From positions 62,001-126,000 of the forward strand of contig NZ_WBOL01000005.1 in assembly GCF_008973715.1 (NCBI RefSeq): a stretch of DNA of 64,000 bases, read 5' to 3'. The notes under the pieces were generated by a model. The model was given only the letters and a program-made list of their open reading frames with translations. It ran no database searches and had not been told where the DNA came from. Made by a program: the position numbers and the translations under genes. The stretch is from Nitrincola schmidtii. GTDB taxonomy: Bacteria; Pseudomonadota; Gammaproteobacteria; Pseudomonadales; Balneatricaceae. Below, in pieces: positions 18,594-31,772 of the stretch; the stretch's first letter is position 1, and every line of letters starts with the position of its first letter.

Positions 18594-20699
18594 ATGGAGA
18601 TCAGTCTTCGCGAATGGTTAATAATCGGCGGCATACTAGTGATCGCTCTGATTCTCTTTGACGGCTGGCGCAGAATTCGCGCTAGCCGCAATCGTTTAAA
18701 GATAGATATTGATAAGTCTCTTTCCGAGTTAGGTGAAACCAGCCATCATAATCCTGAATTACCAAATGGCGGTGCACGCGTTCGTAAGTACGACCAAGAG
18801 CCTTTCTTTTCCGAAACCAGTTTAGAAACTGAACTTCTATCAGATGTTCCAAAACCTAAACCTGTCCAGAAGCCTGCCAGTAAATTGTCTAAAGTGGCTG
18901 GTAAATTTGCATCGTCTTCCTCCGTTCACTCATCCGCAGTTCATAGCAACAATCGTCAAGAACCTGAGTTTAACCTTCAGGCAAATGATGAACCGGAACT
19001 TGACCCTATTGAACTGCAGTCCGCTATGCTTGATCAAGATGGCATTAAAGCAGAGCCTGTAGAAGCTGATATTATCCAAACTTCAGTAGCTGACGATGGT
19101 GTTGTGAATCAAGATTCTGCTCTTGAAGAGGTTGTCGAGGATAAAACGCTTAATGAAGAGGTTGTTTTTGAAAAACCTGCTGATGAACAGCCCTTATATC
19201 AACAGACAATTGTTGAAGACTCACCTTTAGAAGACTCACCTCTAGAAGGTTTACCTCTAGAAGAGTCACTTACTGTTGAGTTTACTGAAAAGACCAATGT
19301 CGAGCCTGAACAGCCAACTATCATGTCTGAGGTGTCCACTGACGAAGATAAAGGGGCTTTTGAACAAGTACCCCCATTTGAAATGTCAGAAGAGGTCTTC
19401 GAAGAGGTTCAAGCTGAAGCACCTGAAGAAACTCGTCCTTTGTATGCAGAGCGAGAAACTGAATCTTCGTTAGTTAAACCTGAATTACAAGCATCTGAAC
19501 CTCAAGATCTTGCGTGGGACCCAGAGTTAGAAAAGCAGTTTGATCAAATGGATCCCAGTGAAGAACCCTCTATCAACGTTGATCAGCCGATTTCAGAGCC
19601 AAAGCGTGTAGCGCAAAACTTTGCTGATCTTGATCCGTTATTTGATGATATTCCAACAGATCCACTACCACCGGTAAAGTCTAAGGATAGTTCAGTCAGA
19701 ACAGATAGTTCAGTATCTAAGGGCCCTGAGAAAGATAGCGGTAAAGATGAGCCAAACCTATTTTTGGATCTAGACCTAGACCAGCCAATTCATCAGCTTA
19801 TGGCAAACAAGGCTGCTGAAACCAAAGCTGTCAATCGTGAAGCTGCGCGTCGTTCTAAGGATAAACCAACTGCTCGCGAAGAATATAAGAGTTTGAGCTT
19901 ACCTTTAGAGCCTGATTTAGAACGACAGCTAGAACCAACGTCAGAAGCAACGTCAGAACCAGCGTCAGAACCTAAGTTAGAGCCAGAACTAGATGATCTG
20001 TTTGCTGATTTTGATGGCGTTAATCCGCTAGAGGAAGTCAGTGTCGATCCGATCAGAAAAACTGCCGTAAAAGCGGACACTTATATACCTAACGTTGAAA
20101 AGCCAACTGAAAAGCCAATTGAAAAATCAAAAGTTGATTTTCAGGCTAAAACTCAATCGGATAAACAGGCTGAAATTAAAGCATCTAGCAATGCCCAGGA
20201 CCTTGAGAAAAGTCGTTCAGCAGCCACAGCGGCAAGAAAAGCACTCTCTGATCTTCCAGATCCTGAAGAAGTGCTAGTGATCACCGTAGTGGGTAAAAAT
20301 CGTCAGCACTTAGATGGTGCGCGTTTACAGCGTGTTGTTGAAGCCTGCGGCATGGAACATGGCGATATGTCTATTTATCATCGTTTTGATGGTACCGGAG
20401 CAGCCGCGTCGTTACAGTTCAGTATGGCTAATGCGGTTAATCCCGGCACTTTCGATCCTAATGCGATGGATGCACTGGAAACACCGGCAGTGTCCTTCTT
20501 TATGTCCATGCGTGAACCGCGCGATGCCATGACCGCTTATGAGTGCATGCTAGCCACAGCAGAAACCTTGGCTAAAAATATTGATGGCGACCTACTTGAT
20601 GAAGATCGCTCAGTGATGCGAGAGCAAACCAAAGAGCATTACCGTCAGCGTATTCGTGATTTCGAAATGCAGACACGGCGCCGTAATTTAACTCGCTAG
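18594..20699 (+). CDS. zipA: Cell division protein ZipA with a very long linker
   Basis: ZipA anchors FtsZ to the inner membrane at the division site. The 701-residue protein has one N-terminal membrane helix (about 7-24), a short basic segment, a very long acidic Glu/Pro/Ser-rich linker (about 45-550) and the C-terminal FtsZ-binding ZipA domain (about 555-690; VLVITVVGKNRQHLDG, then DMSIYHRFDG and AVSFFMSMREPRDAMTAY). E. coli ZipA has 328 residues, so the linker here is several times longer. It holds short internal repeats such as EDSPLEDSPLEG, SEATSEPASEP and EKPTEKPIEK. The neighbour ligA is the usual zipA partner in gammaproteobacteria. Confidence 0.92.
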   Translation: MEISLREWLIIGGILVIALILFDGWRRIRASRNRLKIDIDKSLSELGETSHHNPELPNGGARVRKYDQEPFFSETSLETELLSDVPKPKPVQKPASKLSKVAGKFASSSSVHSSAVHSNNRQEPEFNLQANDEPELDPIELQSAMLDQDGIKAEPVEADIIQTSVADDGVVNQDSALEEVVEDKTLNEEVVFEKPADEQPLYQQTIVEDSPLEDSPLEGLPLEESLTVEFTEKTNVEPEQPTIMSEVSTDEDKGAFEQVPPFEMSEEVFEEVQAEAPEETRPLYAERETESSLVKPELQASEPQDLAWDPELEKQFDQMDPSEEPSINVDQPISEPKRVAQNFADLDPLFDDIPTDPLPPVKSKDSSVRTDSSVSKGPEKDSGKDEPNLFLDLDLDQPIHQLMANKAAETKAVNREAARRSKDKPTAREEYKSLSLPLEPDLERQLEPTSEATSEPASEPKLEPELDDLFADFDGVNPLEEVSVDPIRKTAVKADTYIPNVEKPTEKPIEKSKVDFQAKTQSDKQAEIKASSNAQDLEKSRSAATAARKALSDLPDPEEVLVITVVGKNRQHLDGARLQRVVEACGMEHGDMSIYHRFDGTGAAASLQFSMANAVNPGTFDPNAMDALETPAVSFFMSMREPRDAMTAYECMLATAETLAKNIDGDLLDEDRSVMREQTKEHYRQRIRDFEMQTRRRNLTR

Positions 20700-20711
20700 T
20701 CTCATCACTGA

Positions 20712-23117
<2,406 letters not shown>

Positions 23118-23168
23118 AGAGGCAAGCCTTATTGTTTAATAATGGATATAAAGTCTGATTGATTAAGG

Positions 23169-23819
23169 CTATGCCCAGCTTTCCACCTGGGCATCGTTGA
23201 TTAATAAGCGCACTAGATCAGTTCTGGAGATAATCCCGACCAGCTCATCGCGATCGTCTATCACGGGCAAGGCTGCAATGGGGTAATTCACAAAGGTGGA
23301 GGCAATCTGTGATAGCTCAGTATCGGGTGTCGCAGCCACCATTTGTTTTTCATAAACAGCGGCAAGGGTCACGGTCGAGTCTGTGCCATGTTCTTGTATT
23401 TCAGGGCGAGAAATTAACCCTAGCGGTTTTTCATTCTCATCAATGATCACCAAATGGGCTATTCGATACTCCTCCAGTTGCAACCAAGCTTGGCGTAGTG
23501 ACGCGGTCACTAAAATCGTTTGCACAGGGAAGGTCATGATCTGCTGTGCACGTAGTGTAGGGCGAGATGCTTTAGGTTTTCCTGCAGTTTGAGTTTGTTC
23601 ATAAGCTGCTTGAGGGCTTCCTGCAGAGGAAGGTGGACGTCGGCTTGATTCAGAATCTATGCGAATCAGTCTATCTTCAGTACGTTTGAAGTTCTCCTCA
23701 GAGCCAGGCAGTGAAGATGAACCTTTGCTAGCCGCAGACGCGTCTACACTGCGTGATTTAAACAGCGCTTTTACCGGCGTTTGAATGCGATTGCCTTGAT
23801 CAATAATTATCAGTGACAT
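23169..23819 (-). CDS. CBS-domain pair protein
   Basis: The 216-residue protein has a Ser/Lys-rich, probably disordered N-terminus (1-85) and two CBS motifs (about 90-145 and 155-212), with phrases such as AHLVIIDENEKPLGLISRPEI and AALPVIDDRDELVGIISRTDLVRLL. CBS pairs bind adenosyl nucleotides or other charged ligands, but no enzymatic partner domain is fused here. A purine-rich GGGGGAG lies about ten bases before the ATG. It sits convergent with ligA, and its function is unknown. Confidence 0.75.
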   Translation of the reverse strand: MSLIIIDQGNRIQTPVKALFKSRSVDASAASKGSSSLPGSEENFKRTEDRLIRIDSESSRRPPSSAGSPQAAYEQTQTAGKPKASRPTLRAQQIMTFPVQTILVTASLRQAWLQLEEYRIAHLVIIDENEKPLGLISRPEIQEHGTDSTVTLAAVYEKQMVAATPDTELSQIASTFVNYPIAALPVIDDRDELVGIISRTDLVRLLINDAQVESWA

Positions 23820-23873
23820 AGTTCATTAACTCCCCCATACACTATGAGTATATCGACATTTTACGGAAAAGCA

Positions 23874-25791
23874 TTAAATACGTCTTCTTGTTAGGTCTCT
23901 TAAAATAAATCTTGCAGGATCAAGGCGTTCTGTTAAGTCTTTCGGTAGAGGGTTAGGTTGGTTGAACATCATCGCCACTAAAACACCTGCACTGATAGGA
24001 CAGGTAATTAGCCCTTTAGATCCATGGCCAAGATTAACAAAGAGTCCTTTTAATCTAGGAATCGATACTTGCTGACAGCTTTGCGCATCATTGCGAAGTT
24101 TTGCGAAACGTTTAATCGTTTCTGAGTAATGAGCAGCTTCACCGACGATGGGTAAATAATCAGCAGTACTGCAGCGAAAACCTGTCCGCCCAGAGCAATG
24201 CTCAACCCTAGTCCCCGAGAATCCTGGCAGGGTTTTAGTCAGTTGATTGATGTTCTTTTCGTGATCGCTGTCTCGGCACTCACGATCATGGTGATGTAAG
24301 TCAAACGTCGCGCCAAAACAGTAATATTGTTGACGTGCAGGTGAGATATAGCCTTCACCGCAGACGACGGTTTTCAGCGTGGGTAAGTCATCACTTGCGT
24401 TCATTTGGGAAGTTTGTCCACGAATGGGTTTGATCGGTAAGTGATCCAGTTGAGTTAATCTGCGTGCCTCAGCCGCGGTACAGATAACCACATACTCAGC
24501 CTGATACTGGCGATTATCGGTTGTTACAGTCCAAAACCTGTCCTGGTGTTCCAGTTTTACAACCTGCTGGTTAAAGCGACAGTCAATTAATGGATGATCC
24601 AGCAAATAATGGCAATAATCAGCAGGAGCTACCCATCCTGCATCTGGAAAAAATAGACCCGAAAACGGCGTTTCAGCACCGCTCAATTGGCTGGCTTCAG
24701 CTGGATCAACCGCATGAAATAAACTACTAGGGTATAGATTTGATTCACACAATTGAGCCTGCCGCTCTCTTTCTTTTTCACTCAGTGCAAGTTGTAGTAC
24801 GCCACATAAAGAGGCCAGGGGAGGATCTAGCTCGGGTAGTTGCTGAATCTGATGTTTACTGTAAAGCAGTCCATGTAGGTGAAGAGAGGTTTCAGGCGAT
24901 GGCTTAACCGCTAATTTAGCATAAAGAGCACCCTGAGGGTTTCCAGAGCCCTCCTGCGCCGCCTTAGAATTAGATTCCAGCACCAACACTGATTGTCCTT
25001 GCTCTGCTAAGAGTCTGGCAGTGCAAGCACCCGCAAGCCCTGCACCAATAATGATAACGGGAAGATCTGTGCTTAATTTAGCTGTTTTTTTAACCTTATC
25101 CGTTAAACAGCGACCTGTTAACATCTCACGTTTTTGGCCAAATCCAGAACGCTTAGTTAGAGAATAGCCTGCTGCTTGCAGTCCTTCTCTAACTTGTCGT
25201 GACACGGTAAAGGTTGCGAAGGTGGTTTGTGAGTGACTTAATCTTGCCATGTGTTGATAAAGGTCACTTTGCCACATGGCTGGATTTTTTGATGGCGAAA
25301 AACCATCTAAATACCACGCATCGATACTGGCCTCTAACCTAGGTAATTGTTCCAGTAAGTCGCCAAAAATTAGAGTTAATTTTACCATTCCTTGATCAAA
25401 AGAAAGGCTATGAAACCCTTCAATAGCAGGTGGATACTGTTCTAATAATGCGTTGTTACAGTCATTCAAGTGAGGCCATGACTGCCATGCAAGAGCCATA
25501 TCATCAGCAGTCAGTGGGTATTTTTCAAAACTGATAAAGTGCAATATGGCATCATCAGGCGCATTTTTTAGCCAGTGCTGACGAGTGATTAAAAAGTTTA
25601 ACCCTGTGCCAAAACCGGTTTCAGCAATAACGAACGATTCTTTAGCCGTTAGTGCTTTAAAGCGATCCACAAGTTGATTGCCCTGAATAAATACATGATT
25701 GCTCTCATCAACGCCACCATCGGAGTTAAAGTAGAAATCATCAAACTGGTCAGAGATGGGTACACCTTGATCCCAGCGCAGTGTCGCTGAT

Positions 25792-25805
<14 letters not shown>
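23874..25805 (-). CDS. mnmC: Bifunctional tRNA 5-methylaminomethyl-2-thiouridine enzyme MnmC
   Basis: MnmC completes mnm5s2U34 in tRNA. The N-terminal half (about 1-245) is the methyltransferase with ETGFGTGLNFL and WYLDGFSPSKNPAMW. The C-terminal half (about 255-640) is the FAD-dependent oxidoreductase with the dinucleotide motif IIIGAGLAGACTARLLAEQG. I start at the ATG at 25805, since GAGG lies six bases upstream; earlier in-frame TTG and ATG codons include or touch that site. It overlaps the end of ampD by 14 bases, implying coupled translation. The 643-residue length fits the bifunctional form. Confidence 0.94.
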
Positions 25806-27310
<1,505 letters not shown>

Positions 27311-27313
27311 AAG

Positions 27314-28414
27314 TTACAGAACCCTGTTGGTATTCAAATATTTGCTGTTTTCAGCAGGACCTGTGCCATCGGCATAAAGAGTCACACCAGAGCGTAAGCA
27401 GATCGACAAGTTATTGTGCGATGCTTCGGTTTCTTCAGGTAATAAGTGATTAACTGCTTGCTTCTCTTCCATTAATTCTTGCTCGGTATTTCGCATCATT
27501 TTTAGGCTGAATTCATTTAAATTCAGCCCTTTTACGATTTGATAGCGGCCATAGTTACAGCGAACAGGGAAAGAATAAAAGATCCCTTTTTCGATACCAT
27601 AACTGCCATCACTCAGAATACCCATGCTGACTACTTGCCCCGGCGGTGTGCCTAACGCCCAATCATGCATATGATGAATAACCGCTTGGGCTGCTGAGGC
27701 TGCGCTAGATACTCCCCTAGCATCGATGATCTGACTACCACGTGTTTGTACTTTAGGAATAAATTCTTGGTGGTACCAGCTTTCATCGATTTGCTCAATA
27801 ACGGGTTGTCCTAAAGCAGTGGCATGATACAGATCAGGGAACTGAGTAGGTGAGTGGTTACCCCAAATAATGATGCCATCGATATCTCGTGGGTTGGCAC
27901 CGGTATGATTCGCTAGAATACCCTTGGCACGGTTATGATCAAGACGTGTTAAGGCGGTGAACTGCGACGGTGACAACTTAGGGGCGTTTCGACTAGCGAT
28001 CAGTGCATTGGTGTTCGCAGGGTTGCCGACGACCAAAACTTTGACATCACGGTTGGCGAAATCATTTAAGGCTTTACCCTGACGGCTGAAAATTTCAGCA
28101 TTCACTTCAAGAAGATCGCGTCGTTCCATGCCGGGACCACGCGGACGAGCACCGATTAACAGTGCGTAATGGGCGTTATTGACCCCTTCTTCTATATTGT
28201 CGTGCAAAGTAATGGTGTGGAGTAGCGGAAATGCGCAATCTTCCAGTTCCATGGCCAAACCTCGTAATGCTTCCATGCGCTCAGGCATTTCAATCAGTTG
28301 AAGTATGACGGGTTGATCATCACCGAGCATGCTGCCATCGGCAATTTGAAACAACAGGCTATTACTGATAGCACCAGCGGCGCCAGTGATGGCGATACGG
28401 ACGGGACGTCTCAT
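27314..28414 (-). CDS. mdh: Type 2 malate dehydrogenase with C-terminal extension
   Basis: This NAD-dependent enzyme interconverts malate and oxaloacetate in the TCA cycle. It belongs to the lactate/malate family, group 2: nucleotide motif [19 protein letters not shown], substrate arginines in [26 protein letters not shown] and the catalytic histidine in [13 protein letters not shown]. The canonical end would be near [10 protein letters not shown], about residue 325. Here 366 residues are encoded, with about 35 extra residues that include [23 protein letters not shown] precedes the ATG by seven bases. E. coli uses a different MDH type, so the symbol denotes function only. Confidence 0.92.
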   Translation of the reverse strand: MRRPVRIAITGAAGAISNSLLFQIADGSMLGDDQPVILQLIEMPERMEALRGLAMELEDCAFPLLHTITLHDNIEEGVNNAHYALLIGARPRGPGMERRDLLEVNAEIFSRQGKALNDFANRDVKVLVVGNPANTNALIASRNAPKLSPSQFTALTRLDHNRAKGILANHTGANPRDIDGIIIWGNHSPTQFPDLYHATALGQPVIEQIDESWYHQEFIPKVQTRGSQIIDARGVSSAASAAQAVIHHMHDWALGTPPGQVVSMGILSDGSYGIEKGIFYSFPVRCNYGRYQIVKGLNLNEFSLKMMRNTEQELMEEKQAVNHLLPEETEASHNNLSICLRSGVTLYADGTGPAENSKYLNTNRVL

Positions 28415-28494
28415 GAAGTGTTCCTTATATTATTTTGTTCTTATATTATAATCCTAGACTAAAGGCTTACTGAATTGAAGTGTTTTTTCCCAGC

Positions 28495-28508
28495 ATGACG
28501 TCGATCAA
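28495..28508 (+). promoter_or_regulatory. Imperfect FNR/ANR-type box upstream of ubiU
   Basis: ATGACGTCGATCAA matches the TTGAT-N4-ATCAA palindrome at eight of ten specified positions, 52 bases before the ubiU start. By itself this is weak, but the gene is a known FNR target in E. coli and the partner gene ubiT here has a perfect box. Confidence 0.5.
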
Positions 28509-28559
28509 GTTATTCATGTCGTTGCGCTGCTATGCTTGCCCAAATTCGAGGAGGTCAGC

Positions 28560-29555
28560 ATGGAGTTGGTGTGTCCGGCTGGAAATTTACCGGCTTTAAA
28601 AAAAGCGGTAGATGAAGGCGCTAATGCGGTTTATTTTGGTTTTCAGAATTCTACTAATGCACGGCAATTTATCGGCCTTAACTTTACCGATAAACGTGCA
28701 AAAGAGGGAATCGACTATGCACAGAGTCGCGGTTGCAAGGTGTTTTGTGCGATCAATACTTATCCGCAGCCATCAGGCTGGAAAATCTGGACAGATGCTG
28801 TCGACCAAGCGGCTGCGTTAGGCGTTGATGCATTAATCTTGGCGGACATGGGATTATTGGATTATGCCGCTCAAGAGCACACCGATGTTTCTCGTCATCT
28901 ATCTGTTCAAGGATCTGCTACCAGTCATGCAGCATTGCGTTTTTATCAGCAGCAGTTTGGTATCAAACGTGCAGTGTTGCCTAGAGTTCTATCTATCAGT
29001 CAAGTTGAAGATTTAGCTCGAAAAAGCCCAGTAGAACTGGAAGTGTTTGCCTTTGGTAGCCTGTGCATTATGGCTGAAGGACGCTGCTATTTATCCTCTT
29101 ACTTGACGGACGAATCGCCTAACACCCGTGGTGCTTGTTCTCCTGCTAAAGCGGTTCGCTGGCAGGAAACCGATCAAGGTTTGGAATCGCGTTTAAATGG
29201 CGTGTTAATTGATCGTTTTCAGCAGGGTGAAAATGCAGGATATCCTACCTTATGTAAAGGTCGCTTTGAAGTAGAGGGAGCTACTTATCACGCCATTGAG
29301 GAGCCGGTCAGCTTATCCACTTTGGATCTGTTACCCAAACTGGATGCCATGGGGATTTCAGCGGTCAAAATAGAGGGTCGCCAGCGAAGTCCAGCCTATG
29401 TTGCCCAAGTCACCCGCATATGGCGTCAAGCCTTAGATGCGATAGATTCTCCTGTCAAAACAGAGCAGCAGCTTCAAGCTTGGGCTGCCGAACTCAGTCA
29501 GCTTTCTGAAGGCAGTTTGACCACACTGGGCGCTTATCATCGTAAATGGAAATAG
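28560..29555 (+). CDS. ubiU: Oxygen-independent ubiquinone hydroxylation protein UbiU
   Basis: UbiU and UbiV form a [4Fe-4S] complex that hydroxylates ubiquinone precursors without O2. The protein was historically annotated as a U32 peptidase. The 331-residue sequence is very close to E. coli UbiU, including FGSLCIMAEGRCYLSSYL, SPNTRGACSPAKAVRW and GYPTLCKGRF with the cluster cysteines, and the C-terminal LGAYHRKW. The ATG at 28560 follows AGGAGG by five bases; an upstream in-frame ATG at 28536 has no ribosome site. It is seven bases from ubiV. Confidence 0.95.
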   Translation: MELVCPAGNLPALKKAVDEGANAVYFGFQNSTNARQFIGLNFTDKRAKEGIDYAQSRGCKVFCAINTYPQPSGWKIWTDAVDQAAALGVDALILADMGLLDYAAQEHTDVSRHLSVQGSATSHAALRFYQQQFGIKRAVLPRVLSISQVEDLARKSPVELEVFAFGSLCIMAEGRCYLSSYLTDESPNTRGACSPAKAVRWQETDQGLESRLNGVLIDRFQQGENAGYPTLCKGRFEVEGATYHAIEEPVSLSTLDLLPKLDAMGISAVKIEGRQRSPAYVAQVTRIWRQALDAIDSPVKTEQQLQAWAAELSQLSEGSLTTLGAYHRKWK

Positions 29556-29562
29556 AGAGCAG

Positions 29563-30510
29563 ATGTTAAAATTATCCTTAGGGCCTTTACTCTACTACTG
29601 GCCAGCTGAAAGCACACAGGCATTCTATCAACAACTTGAAGACTTGCCGATTGATCTAGTTTATTTAGGTGAAACGGTTTGCGCTCGACGTCGCGATCTA
29701 AGATTGGATGATTGGGTGGCGATAGGGCAAAGGTTAGAATCAGCGGGTAAGGAGGTCTTATTATCAACGCAAACCTTGATTGAATCTGAAGGGGATCTTA
29801 AGCAGCTTGCTAAATTAATTCATAGGGCAGGCGAACTGGGTTGGTTGGTAGAAGCGAATGATCAAAGTGCTTTACAGCTACTGATTGAAGCAGAGAAACC
29901 TTTTGTCACTGGGCCTTCGTTAAATATTTACAATCTGCGCAGTCTGGAAAAACTGGTTAATTTAGGTCTGAAACGGTGGTGTTATCCTCTAGAGCTGAGT
30001 CGTGAAACCTTGGTTGATTTTCAACGATCTCTTGTGCAGACGGTCTCAAATTCTAATGCTGAGCATAACAGACAACTAGAAACGGAAGTCTTTGCTTTTG
30101 GACATTTACCCTTAGCTTGGTCATCACGCTGCTTTAGCGCACGTTTTCATGATTTACCTAAGGATCGCTGTGGCTTTGTGTGTCAGCAATATCCTGATGG
30201 ACTGATGATGCGCTCTCAAGAAGCGCAAGATGTATTTGTTCTGAATGGTATTCAAACCTTATCGGGGGCTCGATGTAATTTGCTCGATCAACTGCCCTTG
30301 ATGCAGCAAGAGGGTGTTTCCATTGTTCGCTTAAGCCCGCAAGCACAGGATATGAAATCTGTGGTGATGGCATTTGACGAAGCAAGAAGAAATCTACAAG
30401 CAGGTCTGTCGAGCACCATAATGCAGATACCCTTGCATGCAGCTCAAGAATGCAACGGTTACTGGTTTGGACGTCCCGGGATGGATCATATTAACATTGA
30501 CCTAGAGTAA
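29563..30510 (+). CDS. ubiV: Oxygen-independent ubiquinone hydroxylation protein UbiV
   Basis: UbiV is the second U32-family subunit of the anaerobic ubiquinone hydroxylation complex. The 315-residue protein has the expected four cysteines: one in YLGETVCARRRDLR and three in the cluster region SSRCFSARF..DRCGFVCQQYPDG. The arrangement ubiU-ubiV with a seven-base gap is the normal operon. It ends 12 bases from the convergent ubiT stop, with no visible terminator between. Confidence 0.95.
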   Translation: MLKLSLGPLLYYWPAESTQAFYQQLEDLPIDLVYLGETVCARRRDLRLDDWVAIGQRLESAGKEVLLSTQTLIESEGDLKQLAKLIHRAGELGWLVEANDQSALQLLIEAEKPFVTGPSLNIYNLRSLEKLVNLGLKRWCYPLELSRETLVDFQRSLVQTVSNSNAEHNRQLETEVFAFGHLPLAWSSRCFSARFHDLPKDRCGFVCQQYPDGLMMRSQEAQDVFVLNGIQTLSGARCNLLDQLPLMQQEGVSIVRLSPQAQDMKSVVMAFDEARRNLQAGLSSTIMQIPLHAAQECNGYWFGRPGMDHINIDLE

Positions 30511-30522
30511 AGCTTATTGCCT

Positions 30523-31050
30523 TTAACAGTTTTGTTCAGCAGTCATATAGGTCGGTATTACGCTAGTGAGTCGCTGGCGTAATGATTCTAACTGAGTCAG
30601 TAACCAACCGACCTTCGAATCCTCTAAAGACCACTCCAGACTATCCAGCAGATTTCTGACCCCTAGCCCAAGTTCCGTATCCCCTTCGATCAAGAGTTTG
30701 CGTTGAAAGAATAACCCATCGGCATCGACCTGCTGTTTAGCTAGTTGGATAAAAGTGTCAAGATCGCCACTGATGGTCACTTCACCTGAGTTATGGCTCA
30801 ACCTTAGCTGATCATCTTCAAGCGTTAGTGTGATTTCAATCTCATAATCTCGTAATTTAAGGGTGATAAATCGTCCCGCTAGTAGATCAAATTCACCTTC
30901 TTCAATGTAAGAGCCAAAGAGTTGATTGAGTTGAGGTTCAAGCAGCTTTTGTTTGATCCATAACGGTGTTCGCTGATCAAGCTGACGCAGTAAATGACGT
31001 GCAAAAGAGGAAGGAAAAGGAGGTTGTGGAAATCTTGGTAAACTCAGCAT
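30523..31050 (-). CDS. ubiT: Ubiquinone lipid-carrier protein UbiT (SCP2 domain)
   Basis: UbiT is an SCP2-type lipid-binding protein needed for O2-independent ubiquinone synthesis. It is thought to carry the hydrophobic intermediates, as UbiJ does aerobically. The 175-residue product has the SCP2 fold and the family motif LFFQRKLLIEGDTELGLGVRNLLD. The ATG at 31050 follows GAGG by six bases; an in-frame TTG at 31062 would cover that site. In E. coli ubiT is divergent from ubiUV; here it is convergent with them and has its own FNR-type promoter. Confidence 0.93.
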   Translation of the reverse strand: MLSLPRFPQPPFPSSFARHLLRQLDQRTPLWIKQKLLEPQLNQLFGSYIEEGEFDLLAGRFITLKLRDYEIEITLTLEDDQLRLSHNSGEVTISGDLDTFIQLAKQQVDADGLFFQRKLLIEGDTELGLGVRNLLDSLEWSLEDSKVGWLLTQLESLRQRLTSVIPTYMTAEQNC

Positions 31051-31127
31051 GGAAAACCTCAAGGCAGTGATCAGCGTGAATCAATCTTTAAGGTTTTGCA
31101 TACTAAACGGCCTTGTCATCATCTTTC

Positions 31128-31141
31128 TTGATGTGTATCAA
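31128..31141 (-). promoter_or_regulatory. Perfect FNR/ANR box upstream of ubiT
   Basis: TTGATGTGTATCAA is a perfect match to TTGAT-N4-ATCAA, centred about 84 bases before the ubiT start and between ubiT and the XRE/cupin gene. FNR-type activators switch on genes at low oxygen, which fits the function of UbiT. A clear -10 element was not assigned. Confidence 0.8.
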
Positions 31142-31156
31142 GTGTTATTCAATAGG

Positions 31157-31771
31157 TTAATCTACGCTCTCGTCGTAATTAATTACTGATAACATTTTAA
31201 TAGGCACTTCAATAAGCTCTTCTGGACCATGGGGAATTTCAGCCTCAAAGGATAAGCTGTCACCGGGTCCCATTTCATACAAGTGATTGCCGTGACGATA
31301 AACAATACGGCCCTCTAAAATATACAAAAACTCTTGGCCTGCATGAGAAAAGGTTGGAAACACCTCAGATGCATCATCCATGGTGACTAAAAAGGGTTCA
31401 TAGCTTTTACGTTTACCGCGATGATAGCTTAAGAGTTCATAACGATGGCCTTTTTCCGTACCTTGTCTAACCACTTCCATACCTTCGCCAGCGCGTGTTA
31501 ATTGAGCGCCTCCTTCAGGGCGATCGTAGTCACCAAACAGTGTTGCCAGGGTTAACCCTAAGGCATCGCACAGGCGACCCAGTGTATCTAAACTAGTCGA
31601 AACCTGAGCATTTTCGATCTTACTGACCATCCCTTGGCTGAGTCCAGCGATGCGAGCAACATCGATAATTTTAAGGCCTTGTTCTACGCGCTTGCGTTTC
31701 ACTTTCATGCCGATGTATTGCTCGATGCGCAGCTTTGGGTTATTCAATTTATCCATGTTCGGCAGCATCAT
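31157..31771 (-). CDS. XRE/cupin transcriptional regulator in the biotin transporter operon
   Basis: The 204-residue protein has an N-terminal XRE helix-turn-helix (about 17-72; VARIAGLSQGMVSKIENAQVS) and a C-terminal cupin domain (about 115-195; FSHAGQEFLYILEGRIVY, then MGPGDSLSFEAEIPHGPEEL). Such proteins sense a small molecule through the cupin. It starts at 31771 (or 31768), one to four bases after the bioY stop, with AAGGG upstream, so it is the fourth gene of the bioMNY unit. Local control of biotin uptake is the simplest inference; a different regulon is possible, as this family also governs amine, amino acid and sulfur metabolism. Confidence 0.85.
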   Translation of the reverse strand: MMLPNMDKLNNPKLRIEQYIGMKVKRKRVEQGLKIIDVARIAGLSQGMVSKIENAQVSTSLDTLGRLCDALGLTLATLFGDYDRPEGGAQLTRAGEGMEVVRQGTEKGHRYELLSYHRGKRKSYEPFLVTMDDASEVFPTFSHAGQEFLYILEGRIVYRHGNHLYEMGPGDSLSFEAEIPHGPEELIEVPIKMLSVINYDESVD

Positions 31772-31772
31772 T

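Noticed and set aside
28560-30510. U32 peptidases
   Set aside because: The cysteine patterns and near-identity of motifs to E. coli UbiU and UbiV support ubiquinone synthesis; the peptidase label is historical.
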